This document shows positions 16,449 to 25,305 of a DNA stretch of 64,000 bases, piece after piece. The notes under the pieces were generated by a model. It was given only the letters and a program-made list of their open reading frames with translations. It searched no databases and had not been told where the DNA came from. The stretch's first letter is position 1, and every line of letters starts with the position of its first letter. Origin of the DNA: VAZQ01 sp963712565 (GTDB lineage Bacteria > Pseudomonadota > Alphaproteobacteria > Rhizobiales > Xanthobacteraceae); contig CAVQIP010000077.1 in the NCBI GenBank assembly GCA_963712565.1, positions 1-64,000 of the forward strand, written 5' to 3'. Both the position numbers and the translations under genes were made by a program.

Positions 16449-16468
16449 CATATGATCGCGGTCATATG
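16449..16468. promoter_or_regulatory. CATATGA-N6-TCATATG palindrome, candidate Crp/Fnr-type operator
   Basis: The perfect inverted repeat has 7-base arms and a 6-base spacer and lies 62 bases before the start at 16387. The TGA-N6-TCA core is the half-site spacing of the Crp/Fnr family, and a member of that family is encoded at 14717-15313. Confidence 0.5.
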
Positions 16469-16572
16469 CTCAATTTCACCAAGCTGATCGCAGGAAGCGC
16501 GGGCCGGTCGGTGCGCGTCGACCCGACGCGCCGAGGCGGCCCTCGCAGCACCGCCCGGCCCTGCATTGGCGT

Positions 16573-17232
16573 TCAGCCCGCGATGTTGAGGAGCTTGCCG
16601 ACGAATCCGGTTCCATCTCGCACCGCCGGCACGTGGCGGCGAAGCCAGGCATCGAGACCGAGGCTGCGACCGGCGGCATCGATCGCAAACATCAGCATGA
16701 CGATCGCGAGGAACACGTAGGACCACGGCCACTCGGCCGGATCGCCCGGCTGATAAATGCCGAGCCAGAGATGCAGCGCGAAAACGACCGCCAGGCTGGC
16801 GACCAGGCGAACGCCGAACCCGAGGATCAGCGAAACGGCGAAGGTCAACTCGGCAAGGAACACGAGCGGGTCGAGGATGTGGAGATAGGGGACATAGAAG
16901 TCCGTCGCCAGCTGGCGGTGGAAAGCGAACGCGGCCCGGTGACCCATCTGCTCGAGCCAGTATTGCAGACCGGGAGAGACCGGAAGCGGCAGCTTCCACA
17001 GCATGCCCTGAAACCACATGCCGCCAACCAGCACGCGAAGGAACCACAGGGCGAGGTGCCGGCCGGTGCGCTGCGCGGGGTCCTCCCGCCAGTTCTTCCA
17101 GGCGACGACCACGCTGGCGACGATGAGGGCCGCGAACAGCGCCACGAACAGATACTTCCACGACCCGAGCGCATTGTGGTCTTCGGTATTCCCGATCAAG
17201 AAATCCCAGAAATCGGTGAACGGATCGGACAT
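16573..17232 (-). CDS. DoxX/TQO-small-subunit-like membrane protein
   Basis: The 219 residues contain four to five hydrophobic helices: LFVALFAALIVASVVVAW, LALWFLRVLVGGMWFQGMLW, FLAELTFAVSLILGFGVRLV and YVFLAIVMLMFAIDAAGRSL. The WFLRVLVGGMWFQGMLWKLP stretch and 'aEl..g..LilGf..R.a' match the DoxX/DoxD family of membrane proteins tied to quinone-linked or redox functions. The exact reaction is unknown. The C-terminus is a soluble basic tail. It is followed by the His/Met-rich protein gene after 185 bases. Confidence 0.7.
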   Translation of the reverse strand: MSDPFTDFWDFLIGNTEDHNALGSWKYLFVALFAALIVASVVVAWKNWREDPAQRTGRHLALWFLRVLVGGMWFQGMLWKLPLPVSPGLQYWLEQMGHRAAFAFHRQLATDFYVPYLHILDPLVFLAELTFAVSLILGFGVRLVASLAVVFALHLWLGIYQPGDPAEWPWSYVFLAIVMLMFAIDAAGRSLGLDAWLRRHVPAVRDGTGFVGKLLNIAG

Positions 17233-17377
17233 GCGGCGCTCCCCAACGAACGACTATCTTCCGAACGGGTTGCCCGTCCAGGTCAAGATCGCAGCCGCAC
17301 GGGTGCGATCACAACCGAGTGTGCGTGGATCGGCGGCAGACCGCCTATATCCCCGGCCCCAAGATCATGACGTTCCT

Positions 17378-17599
17378 CTACGAAGGGTCGGCAACGCCGC
17401 AGTGACCTTCCCCCCGCTGCACCGGCGGGCACGGCACGCTGCCGTAGGAGCAGAACACGCAGCAGTCGCCCGGCAGCGGCTTGAGGGTCTCGCCGCAGCC
17501 TTTGCACAGGTAGAAGAACCGGCACGCATCGGTCGGCATCAGCTCGGTCGCTCGGTGCCCGCAGCGCGGGCAGGTCAATGTGGATTCGAGCTGCATCAA
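17378..17599 (-). CDS. Zinc-ribbon protein with GDCCVFCSYG motif (73 aa)
   Basis: The product has a CPRCGH pair near residue 10, a CKGCGE pair near 33 and the motif GDCCVFCSYGSVPCPP near 44-59, nine Cys in total. This GDCCVFCSYG protein type is common beside mercury and other metal resistance genes and is annotated as hypothetical. It probably binds zinc or a soft metal. It lies downstream of the decayed CzcA gene on the same strand. Confidence 0.7.
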   Translation of the reverse strand: MMQLESTLTCPRCGHRATELMPTDACRFFYLCKGCGETLKPLPGDCCVFCSYGSVPCPPVQRGEGHCGVADPS

Positions 17600-17654
17600 G
17601 ATGAGTGCCTCGTGTTGCCTGGCTTTCGGAGGGGTGGCGCCGACCCGTCAGGCG

Positions 17655-20040
17655 GCGTAGGTTGAGAACCGCTATGCCGGAGAGGGCGATGAATCGACCG
17701 CCGCGAGACCGAAAACGGCATGCCGCGCAGCCACAGCGCGACCGCCCCGCCCGTGAGCGCGAGCGGCACGGCGCTGAACACCAACAGAGCATCGCGGCCG
17801 GAACCGAGTGCGCCAACGAGCAGCAGGAATATCAGCGCGAAGCACCCCGGCACCACGATCATCAGGCGCTGCCGTGCGGCGGCGAGGTTCTCGAACTGTC
17901 CGCCCACGTCAGCCAATAGCCCGCGGGCAGGCGGACGCGCTCCATCGATGCGCGCCGCGCGTCCGCCACCACCGAGGCGATGTCGCGCCGCGCACATTCG
18001 CGTCACCACCACGCGGCGCTTGCCGTTCTCGCGGCTGATCTGGTTGCAGCCTTCCGTCTGGCGAAAGCGCGCGACCTGGCTCAGCGGAATGCTGCCGGCC
18101 ATCTGTCCGGCGGCGTTAAGGCGGAAGCGGAACGGGCAGGCTCTTGAGCGCATCTATATCGTTCCGCCCCGCCTCAGCCGAGGCGGACCACGATGTCGAA
18201 ATGCCGGTCGCCTTCGTAAACCGCGCCGCATCGCGCCCGCCGATGGCGGTGCCGATCACCTCCTGCACGGCGGACAGGCTCAGGCCGCGGCGCGCGATTT
18301 CCGCTTTGTCGGGGGCAATCTCCAGTACCGGCAAACCGGCGACCTGTTCGACCCTGACGTCGGAGGCGCCCGCGACGCCGCGCAGGATGCCGGCAATCTG
18401 GTTAGCCGCCTGCAGCAGCGGATCGAACTCGTCGCCGAACACCTTCACTGCGATATCGCCGCGCACCCCCGCGAGCAGCTCGTTGAAGCGCATCTGGATC
18501 GGTTGCGTGAATTCATAGGCGTTACCGGGCAGCGCCTTGACCACGCGCTCGATCTCGGCAACCAGCGCTTCCTTGCGCAAGCGCGGGTCCGGCCACGCTT
18601 CTCGGGGCTTGAGCATGATGAAAGTGTCGGAGGCGCTGGGCGGCATCGGATCGACGCCGATTTCGGCCGTGCCGGTTTTCGAGTAGACGAAGGCCACCTG
18701 CGGAAGGCGGCTGATGGTCTTCTCCACGGCGAGCTGCATCGCCTGCGATTGGATCAGCGCGGTGCTGGGGATGCGCAGCGCGTGCATGGCGATGTTCTTT
18801 TCGTCGAGTGCGGGAATGAACTCCTGCCCGAGGCGGTTGAAAAGAATGAGCGCGACGCCGAACAGCAGGACGGCGGCGGCGATCACCGGAAAGGGCGATG
18901 CCACCGCGCGCGCCAGCAGCGGCGCGTACAGCTGTTTCAAGCCCCGGACAGCTGCGTTCTCACTTTCTCGCACTCGGCCGCTCACCGCGATGGCGATCAA
19001 CGCCGGGACCAATGTGAGGGAAAGAACAAAAGCAGCGGCGAGCGCGATGATCACGGTCAGCGCCATCGGCTCGAACATTTTTCCTTCCACACCGCTGAAG
19101 GTGAGAAGAGGGACGTAGACCAGAATGATGATCGCTTGTCCGTAGACGGTGGGCCGGATCATTTCGTCTGCTGCCGCGCGCACGGTCTCCAACCGCTCCG
19201 ACAAGCTGAGCGGTCGGCCCGCGTCGTGCTGCCGTGCCGCCAGCCTTCGCAGGCTGTTTTCCGTGATGATCACTGCGCCATCGACGAGGAGCCCGAAATC
19301 GAGCGCGCCGAGGCTCATGAGATTGGCGCTGATCCGCCCCTGCCACATACCGATGGCGGTCATCAGCATCGCGATCGGGATCACCACGGCGGTGATGACT
19401 GCAGCGCGGAAATTTCCCAGCAGCAGGAACAGCACGGCGATCACCAGCAACGCGCCCTCCGCGAGATTGGTTGCAACCGTGAGCGATGGTGGCGTCCACG
19501 AGCTCGGTGCGGTTGAGCACGGTCTTGAGTGCGACATCGGACGGAAGCGTGCGACGGATCTCATCGATCTTGGCGTCGACCGCCGCCGCCACGGTGCGGC
19601 TGTTGGCGCCGATCAGCATCAGCGCGGTTCCAACGACGACCTCCTCGCCTGCTCGCTGCCGCTGCCGGTGCGGGTCTGGAGCGCCGATTTTGACCTCAGC
19701 AATGTCCTTGACGCGGATAGGCACGCTGGCGCGCGTGGCTACCGCGATGTCGGCGATGTCGTCGGCAGTTTCGGCCCGGCCGGTGGCACGGACGACGTAG
19801 CCTTCGCCGTTCTGCTCGACGATGCTGGCTCCGCGGCTCAGATTATTGGCCTCGATCGCGCGGGCGATGTCGCCGAAGGACAGCCAAGCGCGATCAGCTT
19901 CGATGGGTCGGGCTGGACGTGGTACTGCTTGACGTATCCGCCGATCGCATCCACCCCCGCCACGCCGGCACGCCTTGAGCTGCGGCCGGATGATCCAGTC
20001 CTGCACCGTGCGCAGATAGGCGGCGCGCTCGAGCTCGCTT
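17655..20040 (-). pseudogene. Decayed CzcA/CusA heavy-metal RND efflux pump
   Basis: Pieces in several frames make up one pump. The largest (18116-19564) contains NLAEGALLVIAVLFLLLGNF, MSLGALDFGLLVDGAVIITE, VEGKMFEPMALTVIIALAAA and FNRLGQEFIPALDEKNIAMH, diagnostic of CzcA/CusA. The upstream part (VDAIGGYVKQYHVQP, then ARAIEANNLSRGASIVEQN, then DVALKTVLNRTELVDATIA) is in two other frames. The C-terminal part (QFENLAAARQRLMIVVPGCF, FIALSGIAVLN) is shifted again and ends near 17655 before the last helices. The first 150 or so residues are also missing upstream of about 20040. At least four shifts and both ends lost mean it is not functional as a full pump. No CzcB/CusB adaptor is present. Confidence 0.88.
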
Positions 20041-20196
20041 CCACAGGCGCTGCCCTTCCAGCGGTGAGATAGTCGCCGTCACTCTGCCAGCCGGGCTGTC
20101 CGTCATGCGCTTGCTGCCATGACGCGGCTCGTACTCGAGTCACATGTAATTCGAAGGACCCGAGCGGTCGCGTTTTCAACCCCTGCGGGCCACGTT

Positions 20197-20224
20197 TTGC
20201 CACGTTCGCGGTGCTGATTATAAT
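20197..20224 (+). promoter_or_regulatory. Sigma-70-type promoter of the copper operon
   Basis: TTGCCA (20197-20202), a 16-base spacer and TATAAT (20219-20224) lie 68 bases before the start at 20293. The -10 box is a perfect consensus, which is rare in this GC-rich window. It probably drives the operon 20293-24851. Confidence 0.5.
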
Positions 20225-20292
20225 GCGAGCGCCCGTGGAAGCGACCGGTCGACGCCGGGCGCGGGCGGCATTCCCTGGTGGTGGCAAGGTCG

Positions 20293-20730
20293 ATGCTCAT
20301 TCGGCTGACCAGAGCAGTGAGACGGCGGATGGCAAGCACCGTCGCGTTGCTCTACATGCTCTGCGTGTTGGCTCCCGCCGCTGCCTTCGCCTTCGGGGAC
20401 GGTTCGCGCGCCGCCCACTGTCTCACCGACGACAATCACGGTCTGCAGCCGGTCCACGTGCATGAGCACGACGTCCATGAGCACGGTGGCGGCAAAGCGC
20501 ACATCCACGACGACGGCACGAGCCACGAGCACTCGCAAGCCCCCGCCGGCAAGAGCTCCGATACGCAGTGCTGCGGACTGGTCTGCCTGAGCGCGCTGCC
20601 GGCAAGTGTTTCGGAGGTCCAGGCCCCTGTGCTGCCGGCGATGACCGCGGCATCCGCCAATCAAGCGGACGTAACGGGCAGAACCCCCGAACGCCTCTAC
20701 CGACCTCCGATCTCCCCGCTGTCGCTTTGA
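20293..20730 (+). CDS. Secreted His-rich protein, first gene of copper operon
   Basis: The start chosen is ATG 20293, which has AAGG 6 bases upstream; GTG 20278 is an alternative. A signal peptide (ASTVALLYMLCVLAPAAAFA) is followed by a His/Asp stretch (HVHEHDVHEHGGGKAHIHDD) and then a pair of Cys (TQCCGLVC). The rest is low-complexity. Proteins of this kind precede metal efflux or oxidase genes in alphaproteobacteria and probably bind copper or zinc in the periplasm. It begins a run of six plus-strand genes ending at 24851. Confidence 0.6.
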   Translation: MLIRLTRAVRRRMASTVALLYMLCVLAPAAAFAFGDGSRAAHCLTDDNHGLQPVHVHEHDVHEHGGGKAHIHDDGTSHEHSQAPAGKSSDTQCCGLVCLSALPASVSEVQAPVLPAMTAASANQADVTGRTPERLYRPPISPLSL

Positions 20731-20787
20731 GCCGACGCCGCGGCTGAAGAGCCGCGTGCCCGTGGTCAATCGACAGTCGAGGATTCC

Positions 20788-21084
20788 ATGTCCGCGCATA
20801 TTCCGGCGTCATGCGCCGCCGCTGCAGCGGCGGTCATACGCCCGTTCCAGATCAGGTTGGGCGTGCTCGCCATCCTGCCGGCGGTCGCACTGTTGATCGC
20901 CGGGTGTGCCGCCGCGCCACCGTTGCCGCTGGCCGGGCCCGACCCGGCGGACCCGGGCGCGCGCGTGCCACGGGTCGACTATCGCTCGACCCTCGGCGGC
21001 TACCGCAGCCAGCGGCCGGCCGAACCGGCGCCCTGGGGCGAGCCGAACGAGCGGGTGGCCCCCGCTCCGAAGCCCGGGCAGTAG
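20788..21084 (+). CDS. Small outer-membrane lipoprotein (98 aa)
   Basis: A hydrophobic N-terminus leads to a lipobox LLIAGC near residue 40, so the mature protein is about 59 residues, Pro-rich, ending PNERVAPAPKPGQ. No catalytic or metal-binding motif is visible. It lies between the His-rich protein and the TolC-like gene, whose start is 9 bases after its stop. It is probably an accessory of the same operon. Confidence 0.6.
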   Translation: MSAHIPASCAAAAAAVIRPFQIRLGVLAILPAVALLIAGCAAAPPLPLAGPDPADPGARVPRVDYRSTLGGYRSQRPAEPAPWGEPNERVAPAPKPGQ

Positions 21085-21093
21085 GAGGGCTCG

Positions 21094-22569
21094 ATGTCGC
21101 GCGCCCGGGAAATCGCCACGCGTCGCCGCCCGCCCAGCGACCGGCTGCCGGCGGCATCGCCGCGAGCCGCGCGCGCCTGCGCGGCCTTGATCGTGGCGAC
21201 GATAGTTTCCGGCTGCGCCTGGTTTGCGCCCGATGCGGGCATGGGCGTCGTCGCCGGCATCGCGGATCACGAGCTCGACAAGGACGTGGTGGCGATCCGC
21301 ACGCCCGACGAGGCCGCGGCCGTGCGCGCGGCGGTGCGGCGCCTGCTGGCGCGGACGCTGACCGCCGACGCCGCGGTCCAGATCGCGCTGCTCAACAATC
21401 GCGCGCTGCAGGCCGCCTACAACGAGCTCGCGCTCGCCGAGGCGCAGATGGTGGAAGGCAGCCTGCCCCCGAATCCGCGCATCTCCTATATGCGGATCGC
21501 CGGCTCGGGCGACCTCGAGATCGAGCGCAGCATCGTGGCCGACATCCTCGCGCTGGCCACGCTGCCGGCGCGCTCCGACATCGCGCTCGTGCGCTTCCGC
21601 CAGGCCCAGCTCGCCGCCGCGCTGGAAACGCTGCGCCTCGCGGTCGAGACCCGGCGGAGCTATTACCGCGCGGTCGCGGCGCAGGAACTGGTCGCATTCC
21701 TCGCCCAGGCGCAATCCGCCGCCGAAACGGCGACGCAACTGGCGGCGCGTCTGGGCGAAACCGGGGCGATGAACAAGCTCGACCAGGCACGCGAGCAGGT
21801 GTTCTACGCCGACATCACCGCGCAGCTCGCCCTTGCCCGGCAGGCCGCGGCGAGCGAACGGGAGGCGTTGATCCGTTGGCTCGGGCTGTGGGACGGCGAG
21901 CTCCGGTTCAGGCTGCCGACTTCGCTGCCGGCGCTGCCGCGGCGGGCGCAGAGCCTGGCGGCGATCGAGGTGGAGGCAGTCCGCCGGCGCGTCGACCTGC
22001 AGATATCGCGCCTCGAGCTCGACGCGCTTGCGCGCGCCTATGGCCTGACGCAGGCCACCCGCTTCATCAACCTGCTGGACGCCGGCTATGCCGACAAGAT
22101 CGAAACCGGCGCGCCGATCAAACGCGGCTTCGCCGTCGATCTGCAAATCCCGATCTTCGATTTCGGCGAGGTCCGCGTGCGTCAGGCCGAGGCGACCTAC
22201 ATGCACGCCGTCAACCGCCTCATCGCCCTGGCGGTCAACGTGCGCTCGGAGGCCCGCGACGCCTACCGCGTCTATCGCTCCGCCTACGACATCGCCGGCC
22301 ACTACCAGCGCGAGGTCCTGCCGCTGCGCAAGATCATCTCGGACGAGACGCTGCTGCGCTACAACGCCATGCAGATCGACGTGTTCGCGCTGCTGGCGGA
22401 AGCGCGCCAGCGCATCGCCGCCACCACCACCGCGATCGGAGCCAAGCGGGATTTCTGGCTGGCGAGCGCGGATCTCAAGGCGGCGGTGGCCGGTGGCGGC
22501 CGGTCGACCAGCAGGAACGAAGCAACCGGCCCGATCGCCGCGTCGTCCGGCGAGGCGGGCAGACAGTAG
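21094..22569 (+). CDS. TolC-family outer membrane efflux lipoprotein
   Basis: The 491-residue product has a signal ending at a lipobox-like VSGCAW (Cys near 41). It shows the two helical-hairpin repeats of outer membrane efflux proteins: AVQIALLNNRALQAAYNELA, EAQMVEGSLPPNPRISYM, and in the second half FAVDLQIPIFDFGEVRVRQA and VRSEARDAYRVYRSAYDIAG. It forms the outer-membrane channel for export from the periplasm. No intact inner-membrane pump is encoded nearby, since the CzcA-like gene upstream is decayed, so it may serve copper handling with a pump encoded elsewhere. Confidence 0.88.
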   Translation: MSRAREIATRRRPPSDRLPAASPRAARACAALIVATIVSGCAWFAPDAGMGVVAGIADHELDKDVVAIRTPDEAAAVRAAVRRLLARTLTADAAVQIALLNNRALQAAYNELALAEAQMVEGSLPPNPRISYMRIAGSGDLEIERSIVADILALATLPARSDIALVRFRQAQLAAALETLRLAVETRRSYYRAVAAQELVAFLAQAQSAAETATQLAARLGETGAMNKLDQAREQVFYADITAQLALARQAAASEREALIRWLGLWDGELRFRLPTSLPALPRRAQSLAAIEVEAVRRRVDLQISRLELDALARAYGLTQATRFINLLDAGYADKIETGAPIKRGFAVDLQIPIFDFGEVRVRQAEATYMHAVNRLIALAVNVRSEARDAYRVYRSAYDIAGHYQREVLPLRKIISDETLLRYNAMQIDVFALLAEARQRIAATTTAIGAKRDFWLASADLKAAVAGGGRSTSRNEATGPIAASSGEAGRQ

Positions 22570-22644
22570 TTGCGTTTGACGCGTTTTCTGCGGCGAACCG
22601 GTTCCCACTTCGCCGGAAAACGCTACGGGACACAGGAGGAGCGC

Positions 22645-24024
22645 ATGATCTCGCGCAGGGGTTTTCTCGGCACCGCCGCGGTGCTCGCGGGTGCGGGCGC
22701 CGTCAGCGGGCGCATCCAGGCGGCCAACATCCCGGAGGCGCCGACCACCAGGACCAACACGATGCAGCCGCCGCTCGTTCCCACCAGCGGCCCGCGCTAC
22801 CAGCCGGTGGTGACGCTCAACGGCTGGACGCTGCCCTGGCGCATGAACGGCGACTGGAAGGAATTCCATCTCGTGGCGGAGCCGGTGGTGCGCGAGATGG
22901 CGCCGGGCATGAAGGCGAATCTGTGGGGCTACAACGGCCAGTCGCCGGGGCCGACGATCGAGGCGGTGGAAGGCGACAAGGTCCGCATCTTCGTCACCAA
23001 CAAGCTGCCGGAACACACCACCATCCACTGGCACGGCATGTTGCTGCCGAACGGCATGGACGGCGTCGGCGGGCTCACGCAACCGCACATCAAGCCGGGC
23101 AAGACCTTCGTCTACGAGTTCGTCCTGACCAAGAGCGGGACATTCATGTACCACCCGCATGCCGACGAGATGGTGCAGATGGCCATGGGAATGATGGGCC
23201 TCTTCATCATCCATCCGCGCGACCCGCAATTCATGCCGGTCGACCGCGACTTCGTCTTCCTGCTCAGCTCCTACTTCATCGATCCGGGCAGCTACCTGCC
23301 GAAGGTCACGGAAATGACCGACTTCAATCTATGGACATTCAACAGCCGGGTGTTCCCGGGCATCGACCATCTGGTGGTGCGCCGGGGCGACCGGGTGCGC
23401 GTCCGGGTCGGCAACCTGACCATGACCAACCACCCCATCCACATGCACGGCCACCATTTCTCGGTGACCTGCACCGACGGCGGCTGGGTGCCCGAGAGCG
23501 CGCGCTGGCCAGAGACCACCATCGACCTCCCGGTCGGCGCCATGCGCGCCTACGAGTTCGTCGCCGACGTTCCCGGCGACTGGGCGCTGCATTGCCACAA
23601 GTCGCATCACACCATGAACGCGATGGGACACAACGTGCGGAACTTCATCGGCGCCCAACAACGCGACCTCGCCAACGCCGTCCGCAAGCTGGTGCCGGAC
23701 TACATGCCGATGGGCAGCGCCGGCATGGCCGAGATGGGCGCGATGGAAATGCCGATGCCGGACAACACGCTGCCGATGATGACCGGGTTCGGGCAATTCG
23801 GCCCGATCGAAATGGGCGGCATGTTCACGGTGGTGAAGGTGCGCGAGGGGCTGGCGGCCGACGACTACAAGGACCCCGGTTGGTACCGGCACCCCGCGGG
23901 CACGGTCGCCTACGAAATCGACAACCCGGCGGCGCCGCCGCGGCAGACCGGGCCGGCGCGATCGACCATCTCCAACACCGGGGTCAAAGTCGTCAAACCC
24001 CCGAACAAGCACAAAGGACACTGA
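22645..24024 (+). CDS. Multicopper oxidase (copper-resistance type)
   Basis: The start is ATG 22645, behind a perfect AGGAGG; the frame from 22570 is too long. The 459 residues begin with a twin-arginine signal (SRRGFLGTAAVLAGAGAV). The four copper-ligand motifs are present in order: TIHWHGML, MYHPHADEM, NHPIHMHGHHF and LHCHKSHHTMNAMGH. It is a periplasmic three-domain-type oxidase that likely oxidises Cu(I) or phenolic substrates. Met-rich stretches (MGSAGMAEMGAMEMPMP) near 350 fit copper resistance. Spacing to the next gene is 12 bases, so the operon is tight. Confidence 0.93.
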   Translation: MISRRGFLGTAAVLAGAGAVSGRIQAANIPEAPTTRTNTMQPPLVPTSGPRYQPVVTLNGWTLPWRMNGDWKEFHLVAEPVVREMAPGMKANLWGYNGQSPGPTIEAVEGDKVRIFVTNKLPEHTTIHWHGMLLPNGMDGVGGLTQPHIKPGKTFVYEFVLTKSGTFMYHPHADEMVQMAMGMMGLFIIHPRDPQFMPVDRDFVFLLSSYFIDPGSYLPKVTEMTDFNLWTFNSRVFPGIDHLVVRRGDRVRVRVGNLTMTNHPIHMHGHHFSVTCTDGGWVPESARWPETTIDLPVGAMRAYEFVADVPGDWALHCHKSHHTMNAMGHNVRNFIGAQQRDLANAVRKLVPDYMPMGSAGMAEMGAMEMPMPDNTLPMMTGFGQFGPIEMGGMFTVVKVREGLAADDYKDPGWYRHPAGTVAYEIDNPAAPPRQTGPARSTISNTGVKVVKPPNKHKGH

Positions 24025-24036
24025 AAGGAGTTGCGC

Positions 24037-24510
24037 ATGTTGCGAGCCTGGGTCAGCGCGGCGGTGGCTCTGCTGCTGACAGCGTCGGCGGCCGTCACTG
24101 CCGCCTCCGCGCACGACGACCATGGAAGCTTTTCCGCCGGCGAGCCGGGAAATCCCAAAAAACGCGCGCGCGTCGTCCTGGTCACGATGCGCGAGGGCGA
24201 GGGCAAGATGATGTTCGTCCCCGACCGCGTCGACGTCCGCAAAGGCGAGCAGATCCGCTTCATGCTGCGCAACGGCGGCGTGCTCGAGCACGAATTCCTG
24301 CTGGCGACGACCGAGGAAAATCTCAAGCACGCCGAGCTGATGAAGAAATTCCCCGAGATGGAGCACGACGAGCCCAACGGCAAGCGCCTCAAGCCGAACG
24401 CGACCGGCGAGATCGTCTGGCGCTTCACCAAGGCCGGCACGTTCGAGTTCGGCTGCCTGATCCCGGGTCATCGCGAGGCGGGAATGTTCGGTACCGTCAT
24501 CGTGAAGTGA
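24037..24510 (+). CDS. Cupredoxin-like periplasmic copper protein
   Basis: ATG 24037 has AAAGGAG 6 bases upstream and is preferred over TTG 24031. After a signal peptide (WVSAAVALLLTASAAVTAAS) the 157-residue product shows the cupredoxin pattern: KGEQIRFMLRNGGVLEHEFL with the first His ligand, then FEFGCLIPGHREAGMFG with Cys, His and Met ligands in the order of a type-1 copper site. It may shuttle electrons to or from the multicopper oxidase or hold copper. It is the fifth gene of the operon. Confidence 0.88.
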   Translation: MLRAWVSAAVALLLTASAAVTAASAHDDHGSFSAGEPGNPKKRARVVLVTMREGEGKMMFVPDRVDVRKGEQIRFMLRNGGVLEHEFLLATTEENLKHAELMKKFPEMEHDEPNGKRLKPNATGEIVWRFTKAGTFEFGCLIPGHREAGMFGTVIVK

Positions 24511-24542
24511 ACGACACCTCTCGCACGACAAGGAGCCTGCCG

Positions 24543-24851
24543 ATGAAGATGCGCACACTCGTGATCGCGGCGGCGCCGGGACTGTTGCTCGCGGCAACGC
24601 CGGCGCCGGCCACGGCTCAGTCCGACGACTTCGTCTCCGGCCAGGTCACCAAGATCGACGCGTCCGCGGGCAAGATCACGATCAAGCACGGCCCGCTCAA
24701 GAAATTCGACATGGACGAGGGAATGACGATGGTCTTCCGCGCCGGCGATCCGGCGATGCTGAAAGCCGTCAAGCCGGGCGACCGCGTCCGCTTCGTGCCG
24801 GACCGTGTCAACGGCCAGTTCACGGTCATCAAGATCGAAAAGACCAAGTGA
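24543..24851 (+). CDS. CusF-like periplasmic copper-binding protein
   Basis: The 102-residue product has a signal peptide (VIAAAPGLLLAATPAPATA) and one OB-fold domain: SGQVTKIDASAGKITIKHGP, then KFDMDEGMTMVF, then VKPGDRVRFV. CusF of E. coli binds Cu(I)/Ag(I) with His, Trp and two Met. Here the His (KHGP) and the MTM pair are kept, but the Trp position reads Met/Asp (DMDEGMTM). It ends the operon, 33 bases after the cupredoxin gene. Confidence 0.82.
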   Translation: MKMRTLVIAAAPGLLLAATPAPATAQSDDFVSGQVTKIDASAGKITIKHGPLKKFDMDEGMTMVFRAGDPAMLKAVKPGDRVRFVPDRVNGQFTVIKIEKTK

Positions 24852-24908
24852 GCACAGGACGGGAACGATCAAGTGGCCAAGCTGCTCAGCGCATTTCGTC
24901 GCCCGGCG

Positions 24909-25283
24909 CTACTTGCCCATGACGTTCTCGGCCGCGGTCATCAGGCCCATCTTGGGATTCTGCGCGCAATAGCCCGCGAGCTTCTCGGCCTTGGCCTTCA
25001 GCTTGTCGAGATCGATGACCGCCGGGTCCTCTTCATCGGTCAAATAGCCGTCGAGCCACATCGTGATGGCGGTGACCGTTTCTTTCGGCAATTCGGCAAA
25101 CGCCTTGCACTTGATGGTGGAAAGGTTGACGGCCTGGGCATTGGCCGCTGCCGCGAGCACGACGGCGGCAACGACGCCCGCGACGCTGAGCAAGATCGGT
25201 CGCGGTCGACGACGGGAGGAACCGATCGACGAGGCGCACTCAACACTGGCCGTCAAGATCCGTCCCTCACTTGGCACCGACAC
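24909..25283 (-). CDS. HdeA/HdeB-like periplasmic protein
   Basis: The 124 residues contain a signal sequence (ILLSVAGVVAAVVLAAAANA) and a mature part with AVNLSTIKCKAFAELPKETV, MWLDGYLTDEEDPAVIDL and LAGYCAQNPKMGLMTAAEN. The paired Cys (KCK and GYCA), the WxxGY segment and the C-terminal helix match the HdeA family, acid-activated chaperones of the periplasm. It reads toward the end of the copper operon (convergent). Confidence 0.82.
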   Translation of the reverse strand: MSVPSEGRILTASVECASSIGSSRRRPRPILLSVAGVVAAVVLAAAANAQAVNLSTIKCKAFAELPKETVTAITMWLDGYLTDEEDPAVIDLDKLKAKAEKLAGYCAQNPKMGLMTAAENVMGK

Positions 25284-25305
25284 CCGCCGACATCATCGCG
25301 GGCAA

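Noticed and set aside
20809..23229. An 806-residue open frame on the minus strand
   Set aside because: It is antisense to the TolC-like and multicopper oxidase genes and has shadow composition rich in Arg, His and Asp.
20811..24851. A 1346-residue open frame on the plus strand
   Set aside because: It is an Arg/Gly/Ala-rich shadow of the TolC, oxidase and cupredoxin genes; only its last 102 codons are the real CusF-like gene.
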